A DNA stretch of 64,000 nucleotides from Acinetobacter sp. NIPH 298 (GTDB lineage Bacteria > Pseudomonadota > Gammaproteobacteria > Pseudomonadales > Moraxellaceae), in assembly GCF_000369505.1 (NCBI RefSeq), contig NZ_KB850055.1, positions 1,712,658 through 1,776,657 on the forward strand, in the 5' to 3' direction. Below are positions 28,951-38,087 of the stretch, piece by piece. A model generated the notes under the pieces. That model saw only the letters and a list, made by a program, of their open reading frames with translations. It was not told where the DNA came from and made no database searches. The position numbers and the translations under genes were made by a program. Position 1 is the first letter of the stretch, and each line of letters starts with the position of its first letter.

Positions 28951-30795
28951 TTATTTTTTCCGCAAATATTGACTTACTTTCTTTGCTTTTTCAGTATCCA
29001 CCCACCAGTAATCAACACCAATCGATAGTTTTGGTTTTTGCGTTGGTTGTTGGTACATATCCCAATACGCCAACCATGTTTCAGGCTTTCCATACGTTGG
29101 AATATGATAGTAGCCTGCGCGCAATAACCGATCTAATACACGAGTATGCAATACCACTTGTTCACGACTCTCGGCAGCAATAATTTTTTGGATCACTTGA
29201 TCAATGGCTGGGTTTTTAATACCTGCAAAATTATAGTTTCCTTCCTCATCTGCAGCCTTTGTTCCCCATAACTGTGCTTGTTCCTTACCAGGTGTAATGG
29301 TCTGAGGTAAGCGCATGGTGGTTATATCAAAATCACTGCGTCGCATTCTCTCAATATACTGTGGCACATCGACATGCCGAATAGTGACTGTGATGCCCAA
29401 ACGTTTCAAATTACGAACAAAAGGCATTAATGTCCGTTGCATACCATCTTGGTGAATTAAAAGTTCAATTTCAATTGGCTTAGCTTGACGATCAAGTAAG
29501 CGACCATTTTTGACTGTATAACCTGCATCTTGCAAGATTTGGCGAGCAGACAATAAATTTTGTCGATTGAAACCGCTGGCATCCGAAGCTGGAAATTTCC
29601 AATCCGCCAAGACACCTTTTTGCATCAATGGATTTAATTTAGATAAGTAAGGATTGATTACTGACATTTCTGCTGCGGATGGTCGACCAACTGCGGCTAA
29701 CTCACTGTTGGCAAAGTAACTTTGTAAACGTTGATATTGTCCATAAAACAGGGCTTTATTTTGCCACTCAAAATCATAGGCATAGCTTAGTGCTTTACGT
29801 AAATTAATATCATCGAATGGTTTTCGTCTGGTGTTAAATACAAAGCTCTGAAAATCTAAGGGCTTTGCTAAATTTACTTTATATTTCTTGACCAAGCCAT
29901 CTCGAACTGCGGGAAATTTATATTCAGTCACCCAACGACGCGAAATATTTTCTTCCTGCAAGGTAAATTGCCCAGATTTAAATCCTTCAAAGGTCACATC
30001 CAAATTACGATAGTACACATATCTGAGGCGATCAAAGTTATAACGTCCCCGATTGACAGGTAAATCCTTCGCCCAATAATTTGGATTACGTTTATAAGTG
30101 ATACTTCGACCTGCATCAATCCGATCGATCAAGTATGGCCCTGATCCCAAAATCGGCTGCATGGTGACACGGGTAAAATCTCTATTTTGCCACTCTTGCT
30201 TGGAATAGATCGGTAAGCTTGCGACGATTAACGGCATTTCAGCATTGTCATCAGATTTAAAAGTAAATTTGACTTGGTATTTAGATAACACCTCTGTCTT
30301 TTCTAAATCTGACAAATACATTTTCAAGCCTGGATTGGCTTTTTCTTGATAGGTATCAAAAGTAAATTTGACATCATCAGCAGTCAAAACATCGCCATTG
30401 CTAAACCGCGCTTTGGGGTTCAGATAAAAAATAACAAATTTAGGCTTATGTGGATCATATGTGGCCCTTTCCGCCAGCAATGGATACATGACATTCGGCT
30501 CATCTAAGGAAGAATCCATCAAGGTATCAAATAAATAATTGACCCCATCGGTTGAACTGCCTTTGCCATTCATACTGTTCAGGTTATCAAATGTTCCATT
30601 ACTCGACTGGCTCAGCATCCCACCTTTAGGTGCATTTGCATTTGCATAAGGCATTACTTTTAAATGCGAATATTGAGGTGTCGCATGCACAGCCAAAAAA
30701 GGCGTGGTTTGTTGAGCAGCCAAACTGATTTGGCTACTCACCCCCAAACCAAACAAAAGGATGAGAGTTTGTGCTCTTCCATGAGACAAGTTCAT
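28951..30795 (-). CDS. yejA: Periplasmic peptide-binding protein of the Yej importer
   Basis: 614-residue SBP family 5 protein with a signal peptide (about 1-27). The mature part has LMPYANANAPKGG-like and GSGPYLIDRID motifs and a long C-terminal lobe. It delivers oligopeptides to YejBE. It lies 8 bp downstream of mltD, so the order mltD-yejA-yejB-yejE-yejF reads as one operon and links murein cleavage to peptide uptake. Confidence 0.93.
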   Translation of the reverse strand: MNLSHGRAQTLILLFGLGVSSQISLAAQQTTPFLAVHATPQYSHLKVMPYANANAPKGGMLSQSSNGTFDNLNSMNGKGSSTDGVNYLFDTLMDSSLDEPNVMYPLLAERATYDPHKPKFVIFYLNPKARFSNGDVLTADDVKFTFDTYQEKANPGLKMYLSDLEKTEVLSKYQVKFTFKSDDNAEMPLIVASLPIYSKQEWQNRDFTRVTMQPILGSGPYLIDRIDAGRSITYKRNPNYWAKDLPVNRGRYNFDRLRYVYYRNLDVTFEGFKSGQFTLQEENISRRWVTEYKFPAVRDGLVKKYKVNLAKPLDFQSFVFNTRRKPFDDINLRKALSYAYDFEWQNKALFYGQYQRLQSYFANSELAAVGRPSAAEMSVINPYLSKLNPLMQKGVLADWKFPASDASGFNRQNLLSARQILQDAGYTVKNGRLLDRQAKPIEIELLIHQDGMQRTLMPFVRNLKRLGITVTIRHVDVPQYIERMRRSDFDITTMRLPQTITPGKEQAQLWGTKAADEEGNYNFAGIKNPAIDQVIQKIIAAESREQVVLHTRVLDRLLRAGYYHIPTYGKPETWLAYWDMYQQPTQKPKLSIGVDYWWVDTEKAKKVSQYLRKK

Positions 30796-30803
30796 ATTTA
30801 TCC

Positions 30804-33800
30804 TTATAAATTTGGAACTTTAATGACGTCACCGATACGTAATTGAGTATTTGGAGCTAAATCATTCATTTCCGCAAGTGCGTTGGTTTGTAAACCATAT
30901 CGACTGGCTAGACCGATTAAAGTATCACCCCGCTTAACTTTATATTCCGTCACAGTTTTAGGGATCAAAATGGTTTGACCACGTTGTAAACCTGTATTGG
31001 CACGTAATTGATTTAAGTCTGCTAACTCACGCCCAGTCATCCCCAAACGGCTCGCAATACTATTCAACGACTCACCTGCTTTAACGGTATATTGTTCTGT
31101 ATTTGCAGTATTTCGGTTTGCTGGTGCGTTACTTGCTCTGTTAGCTTCTGGTTGAGCTGGTGTTTCTGCTTTAGCGACTTCGCCAGTTAATTTTAAACGT
31201 TGACCGATACGCACACCCGAAGTTGGTTGCAAGCCATTCAAGTCCGCCAGATAGCTCACTTGTAAGTTGTATCGACCAGCAATCGCATTCAAACTATCCC
31301 CTGACTGAACCACATATTGATCTGGAGTTGTTGAGCCAGCAGGAATCTTCAAGCTTTGCCCGAGACGAACACCGCTATTTGACTTCAAATTATTCAGCTC
31401 AGCCAATTCATTCAGTGTGATCTTTGATCGGGTTGCAATACTGGATAATGTATCGCCACGTTGTACGGTATAGTTTTCAGTCTTATAGCTGGTCGATGCG
31501 GTTACATTTTCATATTTAACCGTATTTTTAGTCTCAGCAACTTCTTGCAGAGGAACATTGATTTTTTGCCCGACCAACAAACTACTACTTGCAGTTAGGC
31601 CAGAGGTTAGATCAGCAAGTTCTTGGTTAGATAGCGCATATCGATCAGCGATCAATTTTAAATATTCGCCACGTTTAACCGTATAAGATGTGGTGGCAAC
31701 TTTTTGCGTGGTCGTTGCTTTCGCATCAGTCGCACGGGCTGTTTGTGACCCACTTTGCTGAGTGGTGCGTGTATTGTTCTTTGGCTCTTTAAGCGTTAAT
31801 CGTTGCCCAACAAACAAACCATCTGTCACCGACAAGTTATTGTAATCAGCCAGTTGCTTAAGCGTTAAATCAAAACGAGCCGCTAAGGTGGTTAGGCTAT
31901 CACCCGATTGTACAACATAGGTCTCAGGTTTAGCTTCAGTTGCTTTTACAGCTTCGGCTTGAGGCTTCGCATCATATAAATATAAACTTGTACCTACAAA
32001 TAAAGTCCCTGCTGGATCAACTTGGTTCCATTTGGCAATATCACGCCAACTCACACCATTTTTTTGGGCAATCACAGCTAAAGTATCACCCGGCATGACC
32101 ACATAGGTACTACGTTTGCCTTTGGGTGCAACCACGACAACATCATTGTCAGTGCTGATATATGGTTTACCCTGATTACGTTTAGCATCATCACTATTCG
32201 CCGTCGCTTTGTCCTCAACCAAGTTTTTCGGATAAGCAAAACCTTTACTGACTTCTTGACCTTTTTCGTCGGAAACTGATTGGCTCGTCTGAATCGCGGT
32301 TAATTTAATCTTGCCGTCAAATGGATCTACGATTTCGGTACCTTTTGGCGCAATCGCTTTGATTTCAGCAACAACCAAATCCTTTTCAGCTTGTGTTGCT
32401 TGAGGTTCTAATACCTGTGTAGCAGACTTCGGCTCACCTTGGATTTTCATCGCTGCAACAATTTGCTCACGCTCTTGATTTGAAATTGGCGGCTCTATAT
32501 TTACAGGCTTTACATTTGCCGCTGGAGTGATGGCAACAGGAATACGCGGCGCACTTGGCACATTCGCTGATGCAGCAAATGATGCCAAAGCATCTGATCC
32601 ACGTGGGGTATTCACCTTAACATTCGTTGCTGCTGTCGTTGAGCTTGGACGTGAGGTATTACTCGCGGTCAAAGGTACTGAGGACTTTGGTGTTGTGCTA
32701 CTCGTCTGTGCAGGATTGGTTGTGGTACGAATCGTGGTCGAAGCCCCTGATGAATTGTTCATCACAGGCGGTGGTGTTTTACTCGCCCAAAAACCACCTG
32801 AACCAGCTTTATTAGAACGCAATCTTGCATCAATTGAAGGGCTTAGATCTGCTGGAATTAAGATTCGCAATGGACTCATCGGATCCATCGTCTCGCCACG
32901 ATGCGCAGGGTTTAAGGCATATAATTCCGAACGGCTTAGACCCGTGATCGATGAAATTTCATTCAATGATAAAGGTGCAGCTAAGTTAACTTCACGAAAG
33001 TGAGGGCGATTGGCAATCGGTGGTAACGCAACACCATAAGCATTTGGATTTTTAATAATTTGTGCGACAGCTAAGAAACGAGGGACATAGTTCATGGTTT
33101 CTTGTGGAAGTTTTAAAGACCAGTAATCCGTCGGCAAACCTGCGGCTTTATTACGGTTAATCGCTTGTTGAATGCGTCCTGGCCCTGCATTATAAGCAGC
33201 CAAAGCCAGTTCCCAAGAACCAAATTGATTATATAAACTACCTAAGAACTCATAGGCAGCACGTGTAGATTCCACAACATCACGGCGACCATCATATAAA
33301 CTGGTTTGTTGTAAACCATAGATACGCCCAGTACTTGGAATAAACTGCCATAAACCTGCTGCTGCTGCGCTACTGGTCGCCGCAGGATCATAGGAACTTT
33401 CAATCACAGGCAATAATGCGAGTTCGGTTGGCATGCCGCGACGTTCTGCTTCTTTCACAGTGTGATATAAATATCGGCTGGCACGTGCGCTTAGACGATC
33501 TAGATAAGGCTGACGAGAAATAAACCAACCACGTTGTGCTTCAATCCTAGAGTCCCGACGATTCAAATCCATCTTGAAACCTACGGTCATTCGCTTCCAC
33601 ACATCACCGTGTTTCAACACCAGTAGGCGATCACCCTCTACTGCTCGCATGTCCGTCGCAGAAAGTAAATCTTCAAGTGAATCTAAACTACTTGCATCTA
33701 AATAACCCGAGCCAAGTTGCTTAGAAGACGAAGCCTTTTTTGATTGAGGTGTTGAGGAACATCCCGTTGTAATTCCCAACGCAGCCAGAGCAGAAGTAAG

Positions 33801-33863
33801 TACAGTAATTTTGAATAATGATGTTGCAGATGCTTGCCACACCAATGTGTTCGATTTATACAT
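30804..33863 (-). CDS. mltD: Membrane-bound lytic murein transglycosylase D, seven LysM domains
   Basis: 1019 residues. Lipoprotein signal with lipobox ITTGC (Cys35). The transglycosylase domain carries the catalytic Glu155 in VIESSYDP, then AAGLWQFIPSTGR and AYNAGPGRI. A Ser/Thr/Pro-rich linker (about 350-580) follows, then seven LysM repeats (about 588-1019, each starting like YxVxxGDSL). E. coli MltD is under half as long and has fewer LysM. It cleaves glycan strands to 1,6-anhydro-muropeptides. GGAAG precedes the ATG. First gene of the yej operon. Confidence 0.95.
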   Translation of the reverse strand: MYKSNTLVWQASATSLFKITVLTSALAALGITTGCSSTPQSKKASSSKQLGSGYLDASSLDSLEDLLSATDMRAVEGDRLLVLKHGDVWKRMTVGFKMDLNRRDSRIEAQRGWFISRQPYLDRLSARASRYLYHTVKEAERRGMPTELALLPVIESSYDPAATSSAAAAGLWQFIPSTGRIYGLQQTSLYDGRRDVVESTRAAYEFLGSLYNQFGSWELALAAYNAGPGRIQQAINRNKAAGLPTDYWSLKLPQETMNYVPRFLAVAQIIKNPNAYGVALPPIANRPHFREVNLAAPLSLNEISSITGLSRSELYALNPAHRGETMDPMSPLRILIPADLSPSIDARLRSNKAGSGGFWASKTPPPVMNNSSGASTTIRTTTNPAQTSSTTPKSSVPLTASNTSRPSSTTAATNVKVNTPRGSDALASFAASANVPSAPRIPVAITPAANVKPVNIEPPISNQEREQIVAAMKIQGEPKSATQVLEPQATQAEKDLVVAEIKAIAPKGTEIVDPFDGKIKLTAIQTSQSVSDEKGQEVSKGFAYPKNLVEDKATANSDDAKRNQGKPYISTDNDVVVVAPKGKRSTYVVMPGDTLAVIAQKNGVSWRDIAKWNQVDPAGTLFVGTSLYLYDAKPQAEAVKATEAKPETYVVQSGDSLTTLAARFDLTLKQLADYNNLSVTDGLFVGQRLTLKEPKNNTRTTQQSGSQTARATDAKATTTQKVATTSYTVKRGEYLKLIADRYALSNQELADLTSGLTASSSLLVGQKINVPLQEVAETKNTVKYENVTASTSYKTENYTVQRGDTLSSIATRSKITLNELAELNNLKSNSGVRLGQSLKIPAGSTTPDQYVVQSGDSLNAIAGRYNLQVSYLADLNGLQPTSGVRIGQRLKLTGEVAKAETPAQPEANRASNAPANRNTANTEQYTVKAGESLNSIASRLGMTGRELADLNQLRANTGLQRGQTILIPKTVTEYKVKRGDTLIGLASRYGLQTNALAEMNDLAPNTQLRIGDVIKVPNL

Positions 33864-34144
33864 AAAATCTTCCAGTCCACTTACGCGAGTTTATTACTTT
33901 GATTTGCCATTGTAGTAAAGCATGTCACTTAGACAAGGCAATAATTTAACGTGATTTGCATGGAAATGTTACAAGAAATTAAAAAAGATGAGTTTTGTAA
34001 CGCTCACAAGCAAAATTTAGCATTTACAATGCAAGTTATCACGAGGGAATGCTAATATTCTCTATCCACTTGAATGTCTACTTCTGCGTATTTGCACGAG
34101 AAACACATCAAGCTTTTCATCCGTTTTATTGTTCAGGTTCAAAT

Positions 34145-35503
34145 ATGTCACAGACGATCACGCTTTATGTTGATGGCGCATGTAAAGGTAACCCAGGTCT
34201 CGGGGGTTGGGGGGCATACATCATTACTGAACAAGGTGAACATAAACTCTATGGTGGTGAGCCTGAAACCACAAATAATCGTATGGAGCTTCAAGCAGCC
34301 ATTGAAGGCGTTTCTTTTTGTCCAATGGATGCTCATCTTATTATTTGGACAGACTCTAACTATGTCAAACAAGGCATTACCGAGTGGATTCATGGTTGGA
34401 AAAAGAAAAACTGGAAAGACGTAAAAAATCCAGATTTGTGGAAAAAATTAGATGCAGTTTGTGCCAATCGTGATATCGAATGGAATTGGATTAAAGGTCA
34501 TGCTGGACATGAAGGCAATGAAATGGCAGACCAGTTAGCCAATCAAGGCGCTGAACAAATTGCTCAACAACTCAAATCCCCCACACAGGCTAACGCTGAT
34601 ATAAAAAAGCCTGAAGCTGATTGGCTCTTAAATGATCCTTTTGGCTTAGATCTAGAAGCTGATACAGATGAGATGATCGAGGCGTCAGAACCTGAGGAAA
34701 TTATAGACAATGGAGAGGAAACTGAAGTATCTACTGAAGTTGTGATGGATACCCCATCCACAAATCAGCACCCGCACATTGTGATTACTGAGGCGAAAGT
34801 ACATCTGCAAGGCCCTCGTCAGCTTATTCTCGATACGGAAACCACAGGTTTTTATTTTCAAGATGGTGACCGCATTATCGAAGTGGGCGCGATTGAAATG
34901 ATCAATCGTAAACTCACAGGCAGCTCGATTCACATTTATATCAACCCAGAAAAACCTGTCGGTGATTCTGAAAATGTGCATGGTATTAGTGATGACTTTT
35001 TAAAAGACAAACCTAAATATGCAGAGATTGCCGATACATTATTTGCCTTTTTAAAAGGTGCTGAAATTATCGCGCACAATGCCGCATTCGATATGAACTT
35101 TTTAAATATGGAGTTTAAACGTGTTGGTTTGCCTTTACTCTCAGAAGTCTGTGAGGTCACCGATACCTTAGCGCTAGCGAAAAACAAACACCCTGGCCAG
35201 AAAAACTCCTTGGATGCACTGGTAAGGCGCTATGAGATTCCTGCACGTGACCGTACCTTCCACGGTGCGTTACTCGATGCTGAAATTTTAGCAGATGTCT
35301 ATCTTGCGATGACTGGTGGGCAAGTCGCATTTGATATGGACACCCTGACCCAAGCAGAACAAGATGAAAAGAAAATAACCCGTCAAAGTGTTCAAGTTGA
35401 CTTAGTTGTTATCAAGCCGTCAGAACATGAGTTAAATGAACATGAGACATGGGTCAAACAATATGAAGAAAAACATGGAGAAGCTTGCCTTTTCGCCAAA
35501 TAA
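34145..35503 (+). CDS. rnhA-dnaQ: Fused RNase HI and DNA polymerase III epsilon subunit
   Basis: 452 residues from the ATG at 34145 (CAGG upstream). Residues 1-140 are RNase HI with catalytic Asp10, Glu48, Asp70 and Asp129. An acidic linker (about 141-222) follows. Residues 223-452 are the DnaQ exonuclease with Asp230/Glu232 in LDTETTG, AHNAAFD, and FHGALLDAEILA. The first half removes RNA from hybrids, the second proofreads replication. E. coli has two separate neighbouring genes. The clamp-binding motif after the exonuclease is shortened (TGGQVAFDM against TGGQTSMAFAM in E. coli). Confidence 0.95.
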   Translation: MSQTITLYVDGACKGNPGLGGWGAYIITEQGEHKLYGGEPETTNNRMELQAAIEGVSFCPMDAHLIIWTDSNYVKQGITEWIHGWKKKNWKDVKNPDLWKKLDAVCANRDIEWNWIKGHAGHEGNEMADQLANQGAEQIAQQLKSPTQANADIKKPEADWLLNDPFGLDLEADTDEMIEASEPEEIIDNGEETEVSTEVVMDTPSTNQHPHIVITEAKVHLQGPRQLILDTETTGFYFQDGDRIIEVGAIEMINRKLTGSSIHIYINPEKPVGDSENVHGISDDFLKDKPKYAEIADTLFAFLKGAEIIAHNAAFDMNFLNMEFKRVGLPLLSEVCEVTDTLALAKNKHPGQKNSLDALVRRYEIPARDRTFHGALLDAEILADVYLAMTGGQVAFDMDTLTQAEQDEKKITRQSVQVDLVVIKPSEHELNEHETWVKQYEEKHGEACLFAK

Positions 35504-35618
35504 TTTTTTTGATCGAGGTTGGTTTTTATATTTTAAGTACTCAAAGTTAAGTTATATTAACGATTAGTAGGGTCTGATGATATTTCACAAATGCTTGCAC
35601 AGCCCCTAAATGATTTAG
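35504..35618. other. Intergenic region before the fimL-like gene
   Basis: Probable promoter region; no clear terminator after rnhA-dnaQ was seen and no gene lies here. Confidence 0.35.
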
Positions 35619-35641
35619 ACCTCCTGAAAAGGAGGTACATG
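35619..35641 (+). promoter_or_regulatory. Shine-Dalgarno hairpin and possible leader ORF
   Basis: A perfect 7-bp hairpin ACCTCCT-GAAA-AGGAGGT (35619-35636) hides a consensus Shine-Dalgarno. Two bases later an ATG (35639) opens a 30-codon frame that runs into the fimL-like gene in another frame and stops about 60 bp inside it. The arrangement could regulate translation of the downstream gene. Confidence 0.45.
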
Positions 35642-35672
35642 GATATAACAACTCAGGAAAGGTGTAGGTCAT

Positions 35673-37319
35673 ATGTCTTACCAAACCTCGATTCATTTCG
35701 ACCCAACGGCATTATTAATAATAAAAAATGAGATCGATAATTCGATTAAATTGGTAGAAACTGCAGTAAATACGCTTGCCGAAGAACAGGCCCTACCGTT
35801 TGGGATTGATGACGCGCTCAATCAATTTGAACAATGTACGCAAGTACTTGCTTTGATTGATATGCCACATTTGTCACAAATTACTCAATATTCTACCGAG
35901 CTTATGCGTAAAATCATGGCTCAACCTGAACAAATCAAAATCAGTGATGTCGTTGCGCTTAGTGAAGGAACAACGATGTTGAGACGTTATATTGAGTTTA
36001 TCTGTCTTCGTGAAGTCAAAGTTCCACAATTTTTACTGGATACACTCAATCGTTTAGAGCTCGCTCTAGGCAAACCGATGACCAAAGAAGGTCAAACCAT
36101 CCAACCCTTACTTGGATTTATCACACCGAGCTTCAACCTCCCTAAAGCACCAAGCTTAGAACAATCCAAATATATTCATCAGCTTTATAAGCTATGTTTA
36201 AATAAACTGATTAAACAAGTCGAAACACCATTAGATTTGCAAGGAATTAAACTGGTTGGCGTTTATCTAGCTGGCTTAGCTTCAAACCTTCCTAGCCAAC
36301 AGTACTGGCAATTGGTGAATGTTGGCTTAGGTCTCATTGATGAACTCTCGATTACAGAAGCACGTCTGCGTACCCTGATTCAAATTGAAACCAATATCGG
36401 TAAATTCTTAGCAGCACCACCTGCTTTTCAAAGTAACATTGTCGATCTCGCAGATATTTTATCGATTTGTATCAGCCAAGAAGATCATATTTCACAGCAT
36501 ATTCGTGAACAACTCAATATTGGTGATGAGCTATTAAGTGATACACAACTTCAAGTTTTAAGTCGTCATTTATACGGCCCTGACTATGAAACCATTCATA
36601 CCATCAGCCAATTGATGACGGATGAAATGGCTCAAATTCGCAATGAAATTGAGTACAATCACCAAAATATGTCGAATGAAAAAACCCAAGAAATTCAGCA
36701 AAAATTAAATCAGCTTTCTAATGTATTCAAGGTGCTGAATTTAAATGAAGCATCAAGAGAACTTACACAACAAGCTGAGAAATTGAGCCAATCCAATACC
36801 TTGACTGATGCCACCTCAGTTCAGCAGTTGATGAATAGTATTTTAGCATCCATGAATTCAATTGGAATTTTGGAGCGTAATTACACCTCTAGCCGTCTAC
36901 AGTTACGCGTCAATAATATGCATATCTCGCTAGATCGGTTGGATGAAGCCCATAAAGCCTTGTTGACAGAGACAAAGTCACTTGTGGAAACATTGACGCA
37001 AACTTTAAGCCTTTATGTTCAAGACCCAACTGCGCACAGCTTGGAAGCCTTGCCTAAATACTTAAAAGAGCTTTCTGGTGCTGCCCAATTCTTAGGAAGC
37101 TCTGCGCAACAAACGGCGCTCTTAGGTGCAGCACATTTTGCCGAAAATCGTTTGGCACAGAACCTTGTGTTCGATGCGGAACAAATCAACTGTATTCTGA
37201 ATGTCGTCGCAGGTTTAGATTTACTTGTTGATAACTTAAGAAACAAACAGCCTGTATTGCAATCCATGTTCGATGTGGCATTATCAAATAGTCAGCAATT
37301 ACAAACTTTAGCAGCCTAA
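35673..37319 (+). CDS. fimL: FimL-like type IV pilus / twitching regulator
   Basis: 548 residues, almost entirely helical, no signal or membrane segment. It resembles FimL of Pseudomonas, itself like the N-terminal part of ChpA with degenerate Hpt-type helical bundles lacking the phospho-histidine. In P. aeruginosa FimL supports twitching and cAMP signalling through FimV and adenylate cyclase. It sits directly before nudC as I recall from PAO1, which is the strongest argument. Sequence-only recognition is moderate. Confidence 0.65.
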   Translation: MSYQTSIHFDPTALLIIKNEIDNSIKLVETAVNTLAEEQALPFGIDDALNQFEQCTQVLALIDMPHLSQITQYSTELMRKIMAQPEQIKISDVVALSEGTTMLRRYIEFICLREVKVPQFLLDTLNRLELALGKPMTKEGQTIQPLLGFITPSFNLPKAPSLEQSKYIHQLYKLCLNKLIKQVETPLDLQGIKLVGVYLAGLASNLPSQQYWQLVNVGLGLIDELSITEARLRTLIQIETNIGKFLAAPPAFQSNIVDLADILSICISQEDHISQHIREQLNIGDELLSDTQLQVLSRHLYGPDYETIHTISQLMTDEMAQIRNEIEYNHQNMSNEKTQEIQQKLNQLSNVFKVLNLNEASRELTQQAEKLSQSNTLTDATSVQQLMNSILASMNSIGILERNYTSSRLQLRVNNMHISLDRLDEAHKALLTETKSLVETLTQTLSLYVQDPTAHSLEALPKYLKELSGAAQFLGSSAQQTALLGAAHFAENRLAQNLVFDAEQINCILNVVAGLDLLVDNLRNKQPVLQSMFDVALSNSQQLQTLAA

Positions 37320-38071
37320 TGTCTCAACTATCACTTGCTTATATTTTTCAACATCAAAAACTTTTAGTAGATGAAAACTTCCAACTACCCAAGGTTGAAA
37401 AATTAGCAAGTGACTTGCCGATACATCACAATGATCGTGTCATTGCACGCGATCTTCTTGAAGGTGAGTCTATTCCCGAAGGATATCAACTTATTCCTAT
37501 TCGGGAACTAATCCAAAGCTGGTCTACCACAGACTTTTTGCAAGCAAGTCGTGCCGTTCAGCTACTCGAGTGGCGACGTAATCACAAATTCTGTAGTCAT
37601 TGTGGGCATCCAACCGATATTCATACCAAAGAATATGCAATGGTTTGCCCTGCTTGTGCATATCACCAGTATCCACGTGTGCAGCCTTGTATCATTACGA
37701 TTATTACCAAAGGTCATGATGAAGTGTTACTGGCTAAATCAGCGCATAACAAGAGCAATATGTATGGGTTAATTGCTGGATTTGTTGAAGTTGGTGAAAC
37801 CTTAGAAGAGGCGGTACAGCGAGAAACTTTAGAAGAAGTGGGTTTAAAACTTAAAAATATTCGCTATATGTCGAGCCAACCTTGGCCCTTCCCAAGTAAT
37901 CTCATGATTGCTTTTCATGCGGAATACGATTCTGGCGAAATCGAATTACAGCTTGAGGAGATCAGTGATGCTCAATTCTTTAAATTTGATCAGTTACCAG
38001 AGATTCCGTTCAAAGGCAGTATTGCGCATGCGATGATTATGCAAATGATCGAGAATAAAAAAGCATCCTAG
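37319..38071 (+). CDS. nudC: NAD+/NADH diphosphatase (NudC)
   Basis: 250 residues. Zinc ribbon (CSHCGHPT and CPACAYHQYPR), then the Nudix box GFVEVGETLEEAVQRETLEEVG and the NADH-type tail SQPWPFPSNLM, which marks the subfamily. Hydrolyses NADH to NMNH and AMP and removes NAD caps from RNA. Its ATG shares one base with the fimL stop (TAATG), so the two are cotranscribed and coupled. Confidence 0.96.
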   Translation: MSQLSLAYIFQHQKLLVDENFQLPKVEKLASDLPIHHNDRVIARDLLEGESIPEGYQLIPIRELIQSWSTTDFLQASRAVQLLEWRRNHKFCSHCGHPTDIHTKEYAMVCPACAYHQYPRVQPCIITIITKGHDEVLLAKSAHNKSNMYGLIAGFVEVGETLEEAVQRETLEEVGLKLKNIRYMSSQPWPFPSNLMIAFHAEYDSGEIELQLEEISDAQFFKFDQLPEIPFKGSIAHAMIMQMIENKKAS

Positions 38072-38083
38072 TGATGCTTTTTT
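38057..38083. terminator. Bidirectional terminator nudC / esterase
   Basis: AAAAAAGCATC / GATGCTTTTTT stem that includes the nudC stop codon, 5 bp from the convergent esterase stop. Confidence 0.9.
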
Positions 38084-38087
38084 ATTT

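Noticed and set aside
30834..32110. Repeated DNA in the mltD 3' half as tandem repeat or CRISPR
   Set aside because: The repeats are LysM protein domains, divergent at DNA level and in frame, not regular repeat-spacer units.
32527..33003. 158-codon frame opposite mltD
   Set aside because: Lies over the Ser/Thr-rich linker, where repetitive codons keep the reverse frame open; not a gene.
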